Source of the DNA: Streptomyces prunicolor NBRC 13075
GTDB lineage: Bacteria > Actinomycetota > Actinomycetes > Streptomycetales > Streptomycetaceae
DNA: 64,000 nucleotides
Direction: 5' to 3'
Assembly: GCF_000367365.1 (NCBI RefSeq)
Contig: NZ_BARF01000031.1
Span: 1 to 64,000 of the forward strand
A program made the position numbers and the translations under genes. Shown in pieces: positions 1-10,570 of this stretch (positions within the stretch are counted from its first letter, which is position 1; every line of letters starts with the position of its first letter). A model generated the notes under the pieces. That model searched no databases, was not told where the DNA came from, and was given only the letters and a program-made list of their open reading frames with translations.

Positions 1-200
1 CGGGGGAGTCGGCCAGTCGCCTCCGCCGGCCACCGCCACCGCCTCCGTGCCGTCCGGCCCGGTCGAGGCGTAGGCACAGGCGTCGGCCGCTGCCAGGCCC
101 GCCGGTGCGCCCGCCAGCAGCCAGGTCAGCGTCACCAGGGTCAAGACCCTTGCGGCGAGGGCGGTTCGGGTCGGTTCGGGTGCATGCACGACGGAGATCA
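1..200 (-). CDS. Secreted protein of unknown function, N-terminal part only
   Basis: The reverse strand opens with ATG at 200 and stays open to the window edge, so only the first 66 or so residues are visible. Residues about 20-42 form a hydrophobic signal peptide (VLTLVTLTWLLAGAPAGLAA) with a plausible Ala-X-Ala cleavage site just before ADACAYAST. The start of the mature part is rich in Ala, Gly and Thr and shows no domain I recognise. It is divergent from the lipoprotein gene at 460, leaving about 260 bases for two promoters. The remainder lies outside the window, so no function is proposed. Confidence 0.55.
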
Positions 201-459
201 TGAGGCCTCGCGGGCGGGGGCGCGCCGGGGCGCGGAAGGATTGCCCCGAAGGAGTGGAAGACGGGGCGCGACGGTTTGACGAACCGGCGTTCGGGGGTGG
301 CCGGATGCGTACGCGCATGCGAGAGGGGGTGCCGTGTCACAGGTGTCGTAAAGAAATTTGTGCGGCGGTTGAACACTTCCGTGGTCCCCACCCGTACCTA
401 GGACCGTGCGGCGGCACAGACGGGCGCTGCAACATCCAGGTGATTATGGGGAGTTGACG

Positions 460-1419
460 ATGAAGACCTCCTGGCGGAGCGCCTCACTCGCGGCGACGGC
501 CGTGTCCGTCATGGCGTTGACGGCGGCGTGCGGTTCGGAAAATGTGACCACGCCTTCCTCTGCGGCACAGAACGTCGGTGCCACGGCGGCGGCCGGAGGT
601 TACGGAAGTATCGGTGCGACGGCCAGTGCCAGCACCGGTGCGGGCAACGGCTACGGCGCCGACGGCCAGCAGGCCGCGGCCGCCGAGCCCGCGGGCCAGC
701 TGACCGTTGCCAACAACCCCGACCTCGGCAAGGTGTTGAGCGACGGTGCCGGGCTCACCCTCTACCGATTCGACGCCGACACGGCCAATCCGCCGAAGTC
801 GAACTGCGACGGCGACTGCGCCACCGCCTGGCCGCCGGTTCCCGCGAACGACGCCACGGCCGGCGCCGGTATCGACAAGTCCCTGCTCGGCGAGGTGACC
901 CGCACCGACGGCACCAAGCAGCTGACCATCGGCGGCTGGCCCGCCTACCGCTACGCCAAGGACGTCAACGCCGGTGACGTCAACGGCCAGGGCGTGGGCG
1001 GCAAGTGGTACGCGCTCGCCCCCGACGGCAAGAAGGCGACCCTCGCCAGCCTGCCCGGTCTGTCCGTCAAGAAGGACGCCAAGCTCGGCGACATCGTCGT
1101 CGACAAGAACGGCCACACGGTCTACCGCTTCCTCAAGGACAAGGCGTGGCCGAAGTCGGTCTCGAACTGCGTCGGCGCCTGCGCGGAGAAGTGGCCGGCC
1201 GTCGGCATCGTCTCGGCGAACGACACCAAGGGCGTCGAGAAGAAGGGCCTCATGGGCTTCACCCGGTCCGACGGCGCCAAGCAGATGACCGTCGACTGCT
1301 GGCCGATCTACACCTTCTCCGGTGACACGGCCGCCGGACAGACCAACGGTCAGGGCGTGGGCGGCACTTGGTACGCCGTCTCCCCTGAAGGTAAAGCGGT
1401 CGGCGCGCCCGCGGCGTAG
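460..1419 (+). CDS. Secreted lipoprotein with two Lipoprotein_15 (COG4315-type) repeats
   Basis: A 319-residue protein. ATG 460 is preferred over upstream in-frame codons because it follows a GGGGAG ribosome site and begins a clean lipoprotein signal peptide: MKTSWRSAS, a hydrophobic stretch, then LTAAC with the lipidated Cys near residue 24. A Gly/Ala/Ser-rich linker follows. Two copies of the same domain then appear, each with Y-x-F-x-x-D (LYRFDAD, VYRFLKD), a pair of cysteines (NCDGDCATAWPP and NCVGACAEKWPA) and a later WxxY-type strand ending GVGGxWYA. The family has no firmly assigned biochemistry; paired Cys and aromatic residues suggest an exported redox or heme-associated role, which is inference. 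A GC-rich hairpin follows the gene at 1532-1568. Confidence 0.85.
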   Translation: MKTSWRSASLAATAVSVMALTAACGSENVTTPSSAAQNVGATAAAGGYGSIGATASASTGAGNGYGADGQQAAAAEPAGQLTVANNPDLGKVLSDGAGLTLYRFDADTANPPKSNCDGDCATAWPPVPANDATAGAGIDKSLLGEVTRTDGTKQLTIGGWPAYRYAKDVNAGDVNGQGVGGKWYALAPDGKKATLASLPGLSVKKDAKLGDIVVDKNGHTVYRFLKDKAWPKSVSNCVGACAEKWPAVGIVSANDTKGVEKKGLMGFTRSDGAKQMTVDCWPIYTFSGDTAAGQTNGQGVGGTWYAVSPEGKAVGAPAA

Positions 1420-1531
1420 CGAGAACCTCCCCAGGGTTGATCGCCCCCCGCCCACTCGGCACTCGAAACGCGGAAGGGAGGGTCGCGGGCAAGCGACAGA
1501 AATGCCGAACAACACAGCGCGCGCGACCCCA

Positions 1532-1568
1532 GGTCCGCCCCCTCCGCACCGCACGGAGGGGGCGGGCC
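1532..1568 (+). terminator. Strong GC-rich hairpin after the lipoprotein gene
   Basis: The arms GGTCCGCCCCCTCCG and CGGAGGGGGCGGGCC pair over about 15 bp (one G-T pair) around a 7-base loop. The hairpin stands about 110 bases after the lipoprotein stop and before the methyltransferase promoter. There is no long T tract, as usual in Streptomyces terminators. The rest of 1420-1690 shows no gene I can support. Confidence 0.6.
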
Positions 1569-1690
1569 GCTTTGGCGTCCTCCGTACGTCAATTCCGGCA
1601 TTCGCCGCGCTTCTCCGCGTGTCCCCGCACATCAATTCGGCACGTGCCACCGGCAATCGGCGGGAACGGATGGTCAATTTCCGTTTCCGC

Positions 1691-1719
1691 TCGACCCTTT
1701 GGCGGGCGATCAGTAGCCT
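1691..1719 (+). promoter_or_regulatory. Candidate vegetative promoter of the methyltransferase-rmdA pair
   Basis: TCGACC (1691-1696) and TAGCCT (1714-1719) are separated by 17 bases, close to the actinomycete housekeeping pattern TTGAC(A/C)-N17-TAgnnT. Transcription would begin near 1726 and give a leader of about 33 bases ending in GGAGAG before ATG 1759. Predicted only from the sequence. Confidence 0.4.
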
Positions 1720-1758
1720 CAGCTCGAACACCGGATCGCCTACGCCTTGGAGAGATAC

Positions 1759-2571
1759 ATGGAGCGTCCCGCCTGGGCACCACGAAGCATCGATATCTCG
1801 GTGCCGAGCGTTTCGCGTATCTACGACTACTACCTGGGCGGTTCGCACAACTTCGAGGTCGACCGGGAAGCGGCCCGCAAGGCCATGGAGTTCCTCCCGG
1901 GACTTCCCAAGATCATGCAGGCGAACCGGGCGTTCATGCGCCGCGCCGTGCGATTCGCGGCCGCGGAGGGCATCACCCAGTTCCTCGACATCGGCTCCGG
2001 AATTCCCACCTTCGGAAACGTCCACGAGGTGGCCCAGGCGGCCAGCCCCGGCGCCCATGTCATGTACGTCGACCACGACCCGGTGGCGGTCGCGCACAGC
2101 CAGGCCGTCCTGGCCGGCAACGAGACCGCGGACGTCGTCGCGGCCGACCTCCGCAAGCCCCAGGAGATTCTGGCGAGCGCCGAGGTTCAGCGCCTGATCG
2201 ACGTGAATCGGCCAGTGGCCTTACTTCTCGTTGCCATACTGCACTTCGTGGAAGACACGGACGACCCGTACGGGGCGGTGGCACAGCTGCGCGAGGCACT
2301 CGCGCCCGGCAGCCTGCTCATCCTCACCCATGCCTCGTACGAGGGAATCCCGTTGCCACCGGAGCGGGCGGAGGGCGCGGTGGACGTGTACAAGGACATT
2401 CGCAATCCGCTGATCATGCGCTCGCGCGAGGAGATCGCGCGGTTCTTCGAGGGGTACGACATGGTGGAACCCGGACTGGTGCCGATGCCGGAGTGGCGGC
2501 CGGACACGGTGCTGGAGGACGAGGATCCGTACTCCTTTTCAGGTTTCGCCGGCGTAGGACGCACGGCGTGA
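1759..2571 (+). CDS. SAM-dependent methyltransferase, DUF574 (PF04672) type
   Basis: A 270-residue protein of the large Streptomyces family of S-adenosylmethionine methyltransferases. Family marks are the N-terminal PSVSRIYDYYLGGSHNFEVDR segment, the Rossmann motif FLDIGSGIPT (about residues 76-85), the acidic strand MYVDHDP, and LLLVAILHFVEDTDDP further on. ATG 1759 is chosen over the in-frame TTG at 1747 because that TTG lies in the ribosome-binding sequence GGAGAG. Natural substrates of this family are mostly unknown. Its end overlaps the next gene by four bases (GTGA), so it is probably translationally coupled to rmdA. Confidence 0.88.
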   Translation: MERPAWAPRSIDISVPSVSRIYDYYLGGSHNFEVDREAARKAMEFLPGLPKIMQANRAFMRRAVRFAAAEGITQFLDIGSGIPTFGNVHEVAQAASPGAHVMYVDHDPVAVAHSQAVLAGNETADVVAADLRKPQEILASAEVQRLIDVNRPVALLLVAILHFVEDTDDPYGAVAQLREALAPGSLLILTHASYEGIPLPPERAEGAVDVYKDIRNPLIMRSREEIARFFEGYDMVEPGLVPMPEWRPDTVLEDEDPYSFSGFAGVGRTA

Positions 2572-4703
2572 TCGCGGAGCCGGACGGGCCGGAGGGCAGA
2601 CTGCGCAGGTTCGCGACCATCTGGAGCCGGGCGGTGTTCCCGGCGACCTCCACGTCGCTGACCCGGCCCGAGTTCGAGGAGCTGCTCCTGCCGCTGGCAC
2701 GGCGGTTGAGCGAGGCGCTGCGCGCCAGGAACTTCGAGGCCGCGGAGGGCAAGGCGGTCGGCGCCGCCCTCGTCGCCGCGCACTGCACCGACCCCGACGC
2801 CCTCACCCACACCCTGGAGTGCGTCGACGCCTACCTGGTGCTCTACTGCGGCGGCGACGGCTCTCAGGAGGACCTGCGGATCCGCTCGGCCCGCCTCCAG
2901 CACGCCATGGCCGCCGGGTTCGCCCAGGAACTGCGCGAGCGCACGCTCGCCGAGCAGGAGGCCATCTCCGTGGCCGCCCTCCAGGCCCAGGGCGTCGTCG
3001 CCCAGGCCCTGCACGCGACCGAGGCCCGCTTCCGCGCGGTCTTCGAGGGCGCGGCCATAGGTATCGGCATGGCCGACCTCGACGGCAACATCCTCCAGGT
3101 CAACGGCGCGCTGCTGCGCATGTTCGGCATCAACGACCAGACCATGAGCGGCCGTAACGTCCGAGAGTGGACCCACCCGGACGACGCCCCCCAGACCTGG
3201 ACCCTCTACGACGAACTCGTCCGCGGCGAGCGCGAGCACTACCACGTCGAGAAGGCGTTCTACCGGCCTGACGGAACGGTCCTGTGGACCAACCTCACGG
3301 TCTCCCTGCTGCGCGACGCAGACGGCAACCCGCAGTACCAGCTCGCCCTCATGGAGGACACCACCGAGCGCCGTCTGCTCAACCTGCGGCTGCGCTACGA
3401 GGCGACCCACGACGCCCTCACCGGCCTCCCGAACCGCACCCTGTTCTTCGAACGCCTGGAGAAGGCCCTCGGCGCGGGCAACAACCAGCGGTTCGGCCTG
3501 TGTTACCTCGATCTCGACGGTTTCAAGACCATCAACGACAGCCTCGGCCACGCGGCCGGCGACCGGCTGCTCGTGGAGGTCGCCGACCGGCTGCAGTCCT
3601 GCGCGACCGCACCCGGCGAGATGGTCGCCCGGCTCGGCGGCGACGAGTTCGTGGCGCTGACCACCGGCCCCGACACCGAGCGCGAGGTCGACGAACTCGC
3701 GGGCCGCATTATGAACGCGCTGATCACCCCGGTCAGCATCGACGGCCGTGACCTCACCGTGCGCGGCAGCATCGGCATCGTCGAGGGCCCGGCGGGCGAG
3801 CGAGGCCCGGCGGAGGTGCTGCGCAGCGCCGACATCACCATGTACCGCGCCAAGTCCGCGGGCGGCAACCGCTTCGAACTCGCCGACCCCGAGGCCGACG
3901 CCCGCGTGATCACCCGCCACGGCCTGACCACGGCACTTCCGGCCGCCCTGGACCGCAACGAGTTCTTCATCGAGTACCAGCCGCTGGTCCACCTCGGCGA
4001 CGGCACCGTGCACGGCGCCGAGGCCCTGGTCCGCTGGCTGCACCCGCAGCACGGCGTGCTGGGCCCCGACCGCTTCATCCCGCTCGCCGAACACACGGGC
4101 CTGATCGTCCCGTTGGGCCGCTGGGTCCTGGAACAGTCCGTACGACAGGCCCGCGCCTGGCGCGAGTCCTACGGCGACGGCGTCCCCCTGCGCATCAACG
4201 TCAACCTCTCGCCCTGCCAGCTCACCCACCCCGGCCTGGTCCAGGACACCGTCGACATCCTGGAGCGCACCGGCGTCGCCCCCGACGCGCTCTGCCTGGA
4301 GGTCACGGAGTCGGCGCTGATCGGCGCCGACGACGACCTGCTGAAGCCGCTGCGGCAACTCGCCGAGATGGGCGTCGACATCGCCCTGGACGACTTCGGC
4401 ACCGGCTACTCGAACCTCGCCAACCTCCGCCGGCTGCCGGTGAGCATCCTCAAGCTGGACCGCTCCTTCACCCAGAGCATGCAGCAGTTCCCGGCCGACC
4501 CCGTCGACCTCAAGATCGTCGAGGGCATCGTCTCCCTCGCCCACAGCCTGAACCTCACGGTGACGGTCGAGGGCGTCGAGACCGGAGCACAGGCCGAGCA
4601 ACTCCGCATACTGGGCTGCGACACGGCCCAGGGCTGGTACTACGCCCGCCCCGGCCCGCCGGACCGCCTGCACGACCTGGCGCTGGTGGACGCGACGGGC
4701 TGA
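2568..4703 (+). CDS. rmdA: Bifunctional c-di-GMP synthase/phosphodiesterase RmdA (PAS-GGDEF-EAL)
   Basis: A 711-residue cytoplasmic protein. The frame is open far upstream, but the start is placed at GTG 2568, which overlaps the preceding TGA and begins the conserved N-terminal helical region (about residues 10-145). A PAS-PAC sensor follows (about 152-270), then a GGDEF domain with intact GGDEF at 357-361 and an EAL domain with EAL at 485-487, LEVTES, DDFGTGYS near 608-615, ILKLDRS and VEGVE. No RxxD inhibitory site precedes GGDEF. Known: RmdA and RmdB are c-di-GMP enzymes controlling Streptomyces morphology and differentiation. The locus (overlapping methyltransferase, then lipoprotein, LysR, sdh) matches my memory of SCO0928. 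Motif retention suggests both activities are possible; which dominates cannot be read here. Confidence 0.88.
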   Translation: MIAEPDGPEGRLRRFATIWSRAVFPATSTSLTRPEFEELLLPLARRLSEALRARNFEAAEGKAVGAALVAAHCTDPDALTHTLECVDAYLVLYCGGDGSQEDLRIRSARLQHAMAAGFAQELRERTLAEQEAISVAALQAQGVVAQALHATEARFRAVFEGAAIGIGMADLDGNILQVNGALLRMFGINDQTMSGRNVREWTHPDDAPQTWTLYDELVRGEREHYHVEKAFYRPDGTVLWTNLTVSLLRDADGNPQYQLALMEDTTERRLLNLRLRYEATHDALTGLPNRTLFFERLEKALGAGNNQRFGLCYLDLDGFKTINDSLGHAAGDRLLVEVADRLQSCATAPGEMVARLGGDEFVALTTGPDTEREVDELAGRIMNALITPVSIDGRDLTVRGSIGIVEGPAGERGPAEVLRSADITMYRAKSAGGNRFELADPEADARVITRHGLTTALPAALDRNEFFIEYQPLVHLGDGTVHGAEALVRWLHPQHGVLGPDRFIPLAEHTGLIVPLGRWVLEQSVRQARAWRESYGDGVPLRINVNLSPCQLTHPGLVQDTVDILERTGVAPDALCLEVTESALIGADDDLLKPLRQLAEMGVDIALDDFGTGYSNLANLRRLPVSILKLDRSFTQSMQQFPADPVDLKIVEGIVSLAHSLNLTVTVEGVETGAQAEQLRILGCDTAQGWYYARPGPPDRLHDLALVDATG

Positions 4704-4715
4704 ACGACCGCTGCC

Positions 4716-5951
4716 TCAGGGCAGCGCGATCGACCGCAGGCTGCGATGGGTGGCCGCCTGGACGACGAGATGGTCCGGGTCGCCGCCCGGCACGACGAGC
4801 CGGGGGCCTTCCCCGTACCGGCTCTGCGAGTACGGCGCGGACATGCGGGGCGCGGCGGCCCCTTTCGCCTTCGGGCCGGCGTGCAGGTCGATCGTGATCA
4901 CGCGCCCTCGGACGGGGGCGTCGTTGACCGGCGTGAAGGTGACGAACCGGTCGTCGGCCAACTCCGCCTCCTCCGTGGTGGTGTTGTAGCTCCACAGCCT
5001 CTTGGGGTGGACGAGGTCGTACGCGTTCCAGGCGCCGCCGCCCGGGTCCTCCGCGCTGTCCTCGTAGAGCACGAGCACACCGTCGGACGAGATCACCCCG
5101 CGTTCGGGTTTGTCGCCGGTGTCCTCGGCGGTCTTCAGCGGCCTGAGCGTGTCCGGGTCCAGGCGCTGGAGCGGCGGGAAGGTGTCCCCGGCGGAGATCG
5201 GACTGCCGGTGCACACGAGGTACTTGCCGCCGGAGATGAGGTACGAGCACTCGACGCCCTGGGGAGTGGTCGCCACGGTGGCGCCGGTGCGGGCGTCGCG
5301 GGCGGTGACCTTCGTGCCGTCGATGGTGTAGACGCGGCCTCCGAAAGCGGCCATGTCCCCGTACGGATCCGCCGCGACACTGCGGTGCCACAGCGCCTTG
5401 CCGTCGGACATCCGGAAGGCGGCGAGGGTGATGATCTTCACGCCCGCTGTCGGGGTCTCGAGAACGAAGACGGTCCCGTCCGCCACCTTGAGAACCACCG
5501 GGACGGTGGAGCCGTAGGTCAGCCGATGCGTCCAGGCGGCCTTGCCCGTGCGCAGATTCGCCGTGCTCAGTGTCGCGCCGGAGCTGGTCACGGCGCGCTC
5601 GGTGGCCGAGTCGACGACCAGCTCGGCGTCCTTGCCGCGGCCGGCCGGCGGGACGGACCAGGTGACCTCGCCGGTGCTGCGGGACCGCCCGACGAAACCG
5701 CCGGAACCGGTGCGGCACACGACCTGATGAGCCGTCGCCTCGCAACGGCCGTCCACCGCGGGGTAGGAAGCGGTCCACGCGTGCCAGTCCGAGCCGGTGA
5801 CGGGGGACCGCGAGGCGCTGGGCGCCCCGGACACCGAAACCGTCGTACGACTCGTCTCCCCGGACGGCGTGCCCCCCGCGCCCGAACAGCCCGCAAGCAC
5901 CAGCCCGAGCAGTGCCGCGCCCACCCACCGTATGCGTCGCATTCTCGTCAC
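4716..5951 (-). CDS. Lipoprotein with PQQ-like beta-propeller
   Basis: A 411-residue protein. It starts with a lipoprotein signal: positively charged MTRMRRIRW, hydrophobic AALLGLVL, then the lipobox LAGC with Cys near residue 22. A Ser/Thr-rich linker leads into a series of short beta repeats (GEVTWSVPP, GKAAWTHRL, GKALWHRSV, KRLWSYNTT) spaced like PQQ/quinoprotein blades. No enzymatic residues are evident, so it is probably a membrane-anchored binding or scaffold protein facing the outside. It ends 12 bases from the convergent rmdA stop and begins 32 bases after the LysR stop on the same strand, so co-transcription with the regulator is possible. ATG 5942 is an alternative start. Confidence 0.8.
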   Translation of the reverse strand: MTRMRRIRWVGAALLGLVLAGCSGAGGTPSGETSRTTVSVSGAPSASRSPVTGSDWHAWTASYPAVDGRCEATAHQVVCRTGSGGFVGRSRSTGEVTWSVPPAGRGKDAELVVDSATERAVTSSGATLSTANLRTGKAAWTHRLTYGSTVPVVLKVADGTVFVLETPTAGVKIITLAAFRMSDGKALWHRSVAADPYGDMAAFGGRVYTIDGTKVTARDARTGATVATTPQGVECSYLISGGKYLVCTGSPISAGDTFPPLQRLDPDTLRPLKTAEDTGDKPERGVISSDGVLVLYEDSAEDPGGGAWNAYDLVHPKRLWSYNTTTEEAELADDRFVTFTPVNDAPVRGRVITIDLHAGPKAKGAAAPRMSAPYSQSRYGEGPRLVVPGGDPDHLVVQAATHRSLRSIALP

Positions 5952-5983
5952 CCCCGCGAAAGAAACCCCATGCTAGGCGGCGG

Positions 5984-6865
5984 TCAGCGCTCCAACAGCA
6001 TCCGCTGCAACTCCCTGGCCGCCCGCGGCGGAGCCACATCGCTGCGATGCGCGAGTGCGATCGTCCGGTGCAGCCCGGGCCGCGCCAGCGGCGTCACCCG
6101 CAGCCCGCGCCCGGACTTCGTCGCCACCATGCGCGGTACGACGGCCACGCCGAGCCCCGCCCGCACGAAGCCGAGGACCGCGTCCATCTCGCCGCCCTCC
6201 ACCGCGAAGTCGGGCTCGAAGCCCTCGGCGCGGCACGCGGCGACGGTCAGTTCACGCAGGTCGTAGCCGTGCCGGAACATCACCAGGCGCTCGCCCTCCA
6301 GGTCGGAGATCCGCACCGTCCGCCCGCGACCCGGCGCCGTCGCTTCCGGCGAGGACACGACCACCAGGTCCTCGCGCAGCAGCTCCACGGTCGTCAACGC
6401 CGGTGACGGCGTGGGCAGCGGAAGCACCACCAGGGCCAAGTCCAAGGCGCCGCGCGCGAGTTCGCGTACGAGATCGTGCGAACCGCCCTCCTCGATCAGC
6501 AGCCGGATGCCCGGATAGCGGTCGTGGAAGGCGCGCAGCACATCCGGCAGCAGACCCGTGCACAGGCTCGGGGTCGCACCCAACCTGATCCGGCCGCTGC
6601 GGAGTTGGACCAGTTCGAGGACCTCGTGCCGGGCCGTGTCCGCGTCCGCCAGGATGCGCCGCGCCAGCGGCAGTAGCGCCTCGCCCGCGTCCGTGAGCGT
6701 GATGTTGCCCCGCGCCCGCAGGAACAGATCCGCGCCCAGCTCCCGCTCCAGCGCCTTGATCTGCTGTGAAAGGGAGGGTTGCGCGACATGGACCACGTCG
6801 GCGGCCCGCGTGAAGTGCCGGGTCTCGGCGACCGCCACGAAGTACTGGAGCTGCTGGAACTGCAC
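5984..6865 (-). CDS. LysR-family transcriptional regulator
   Basis: A 293-residue regulator. The frame is open to 6934, but GTG 6865 gives the canonical LysR beginning VQFQQLQYFVAVAETRHFTRAA, so I place the start there. The winged helix-turn-helix is residues about 1-60 (AADVVHVAQPSLSQQIKALERELGADLFLR). A two-lobed effector-binding domain follows (GATPSLCTGLLPDVL through GLGVAVVPRM). It is divergent from sdhCAB with 83 bases between starts. An ATAG-N7-CTAT palindrome in that gap fits the family's T-N11-A rule, so control of sdhCAB and of itself is the natural inference. The effector is unknown. Confidence 0.88.
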   Translation of the reverse strand: MQFQQLQYFVAVAETRHFTRAADVVHVAQPSLSQQIKALERELGADLFLRARGNITLTDAGEALLPLARRILADADTARHEVLELVQLRSGRIRLGATPSLCTGLLPDVLRAFHDRYPGIRLLIEEGGSHDLVRELARGALDLALVVLPLPTPSPALTTVELLREDLVVVSSPEATAPGRGRTVRISDLEGERLVMFRHGYDLRELTVAACRAEGFEPDFAVEGGEMDAVLGFVRAGLGVAVVPRMVATKSGRGLRVTPLARPGLHRTIALAHRSDVAPPRAARELQRMLLER

Positions 6866-6874
6866 GCACCCACG

Positions 6875-6889
6875 ATAGCCGTAGCCTAT
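6875..6889. promoter_or_regulatory. Candidate LysR-type binding box (ATAG-N7-CTAT)
   Basis: The 15-base element ATAGCCGTAGCCTAT has ATAG/CTAT arms separated by seven bases, containing T-N11-A. It lies 10 bases from the LysR start codon and about 60 bases from sdhC, the usual position for an autoregulatory and divergently activating LysR site. Confidence 0.5.
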
Positions 6890-6948
6890 GGAATCCAGGC
6901 AGACCATGTCTTGGACCGATCGGCCTCTTGACATTTAGCGTGCTTGCC

Positions 6949-7656
6949 ATGGCTCTGGCAACGCGGACGGACCGACGGCCGTCGATGGCGCGCACGGTGT
7001 GGGACAGCTCCGTCGGCAAGAAGACGGTGATGGCCGTCAGCGGCCTGATCATGCTGCTGTACCTGGTCGTGCACATGATCGGGAACCTCAAGATCTTCTT
7101 CGGTGCGGGCGAGTTCAACCACTACGCCCACTGGCTGCGCACCGTCGGCGAACCCTTCATGCACTACGGGTGGACGCTCTGGCTGATCCGGATCGTCCTC
7201 GTCGTCGCCGTGATCGCCCATGCCGTCTCGGCGTACCAGCTGAGCCGCCGCGACATCAAGGCGCGCCCCAGCAAGTACGTGCACAAGAAACGCCGGGCGA
7301 GCTACGCCACGCGCACCATGCGCTGGGGCGGCATCATCCTCGGCCTGTTCATCGTCTGGCACATCCTCGATCTGACGACCGGCACCGTGCACTCCGGCGG
7401 TTTCCAGGAGGGTCACCCGTACCAGAACGTCGTGGACACCTTCTCCACCTGGTACGGCGACACCATCTACATCGTCGCGATGCTCGCCCTCGGCCTGCAC
7501 GTCCGGCACGGCTTCTGGAGCGCCGCGCAGACTCTCGGCGCGGGCAGCCGCAGCCGCGACCGCGCCCTGAAGACCGTCGCCAATGTCCTCGCGCTGCTGC
7601 TCACCGCCGGTTTCATCGCCGTGCCCGTGGGCGTCATGACCGGAGTGGTGAGCTGA
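6949..7656 (+). CDS. sdhC: Succinate dehydrogenase cytochrome b subunit (b558 family)
   Basis: A 235-residue integral membrane protein. It anchors the complex and passes electrons through heme b to the quinone pool. About five hydrophobic segments are visible (near residues 28-45, 70-90, 125-145, 165-185, 205-230), with conserved histidines such as [16 protein letters not shown] and GLHVRHGFW suited to heme ligation. ATG 6949 ([25 protein letters not shown]) is chosen over TTG 6928. There is little ribosome site upstream; a weak TTGGAC-N17-TTTAGC would put the transcript start almost on the ATG, so it may be leaderless. It is separated from sdhA by one base. Fused-anchor type, without a separate sdhD. 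Confidence 0.9.
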   Translation: MALATRTDRRPSMARTVWDSSVGKKTVMAVSGLIMLLYLVVHMIGNLKIFFGAGEFNHYAHWLRTVGEPFMHYGWTLWLIRIVLVVAVIAHAVSAYQLSRRDIKARPSKYVHKKRRASYATRTMRWGGIILGLFIVWHILDLTTGTVHSGGFQEGHPYQNVVDTFSTWYGDTIYIVAMLALGLHVRHGFWSAAQTLGAGSRSRDRALKTVANVLALLLTAGFIAVPVGVMTGVVS

Positions 7657-7657
7657 A

Positions 7658-9606
<1,949 letters not shown>

Positions 9607-9610
<4 letters not shown>

Positions 9611-10356
9611 AGCTCACCCTGCGCGTCTGGCGGCAGCAGAACGCCGACGCCGAAGGCGCCATGTCCACCTACCAAGTGGACGGAATCTCCACGGACATGT
9701 CGTTCCTGGAGATGCTCGACACCCTCAACGAGGAACTCATCCTCAAGGGCGAGGACCCCGTCGCCTTCGACCACGACTGCCGCGAGGGCATCTGCGGAGC
9801 CTGCTCGCTCGTCATCAACGGCGACGCGCACGGCCCGGAGCGCACCACCACCTGCCAACTCCACATGCGGTCCTTCGAGGACGGCGACACGATCGACATC
9901 GAACCGTGGCGCGCCTCCGCCTTCCCGGTCGTCAAGGACCTCGTGGTGGACCGGTCGGCCTTCGACCGGATCATCCAGGCCGGCGGTTACATCACCGCCC
10001 CGACCGGTGCCGCCCCCGAGGCGCACGCCACCGCCGTACCCAAACCGGACGCCGACTTCGCCTTCGAGCACGCCGAGTGCATCGGCTGCGGGGCGTGCGT
10101 CGCCGCGTGCCCGAACGGCGCGGCGATGCTGTTCACCTCCGCCAAGGTCAACCACCTCAACGTCCTTCCGCAGGGCGCCCCCGAGCGCGAGACCCGCGTC
10201 CTCGACATGGTCGCGCAGATGGACGACGAGGGCTTCGGCGGCTGCACGCTGGCCGGTGAGTGCGCGACCGCCTGCCCGAAGGGCATCCCGCTGTTCTCCA
10301 TCACCGGGATGAACAAGGAGTGGCTGCGGGCGACGCGCAAGGTGGCCAAGCGCTAG
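9607..10356 (+). CDS. sdhB: Succinate dehydrogenase iron-sulfur subunit
   Basis: A 249-residue protein that relays electrons from the flavin to the membrane anchor. The plant-type [2Fe-2S] site is seen as [12 protein letters not shown] plus a later Cys in TTTCQLHM. Downstream are the bacterial ferredoxin-type motifs [15 protein letters not shown] and [16 protein letters not shown] for the [4Fe-4S] and [3Fe-4S] centres. All expected cysteines are present. The start ATG 9607 overlaps the sdhA stop, so translation is coupled. An 11-bp GC hairpin lies about 40 bases after the stop. Confidence 0.93.
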
Positions 10357-10397
10357 ACGTCCCAGCTCACCGAACGTTCGCCGGCAGGGTGCGGACG

Positions 10398-10433
10398 GGC
10401 GGAGCCGGAGTGGTGCTCAACCCCGGCTCCGCC
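10398..10433 (+). terminator. GC hairpin after sdhCAB
   Basis: Perfect 11-bp arms GGCGGAGCCGG and CCGGCTCCGCC flank a 14-base loop, about 40 bases beyond the sdhB stop and 140 bases before olsB. There is no T tract. The remaining 10434-10570 must hold the olsB promoter; I see no convincing -35/-10 pair there. Confidence 0.55.
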
Positions 10434-10570
10434 AAGCACCCCTGGCATTCAACAACCCCACATCGTCTCTCTCTTCGCGGGTCACACCACGGACAGCCGG
10501 CGTCGGCACAACAGGTATGGCGGCACCGCTCGCCGCTGAGCCGCCCCCGGCCCGTGACCAGGAGAGAGCC

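Noticed and set aside
484..2097. Long reverse-strand open frame (over 500 codons) opposite the lipoprotein and methyltransferase genes
   Set aside because: It is a by-product of high GC content; it crosses two well-supported forward genes and the translation has no domain and no start signal.
1437..2567. Upstream extension of the rmdA frame
   Set aside because: The frame is open but passes through the methyltransferase gene in another phase; family sequence begins only after GTG 2568, which overlaps the previous stop.
10434..10570. PhoP (PHO box) control of olsB
   Set aside because: GGTCACACCAC-GGACAGCCGGC is only a weak match to two direct repeat units (GTTCACC), with the second unit poor; not strong enough to call.
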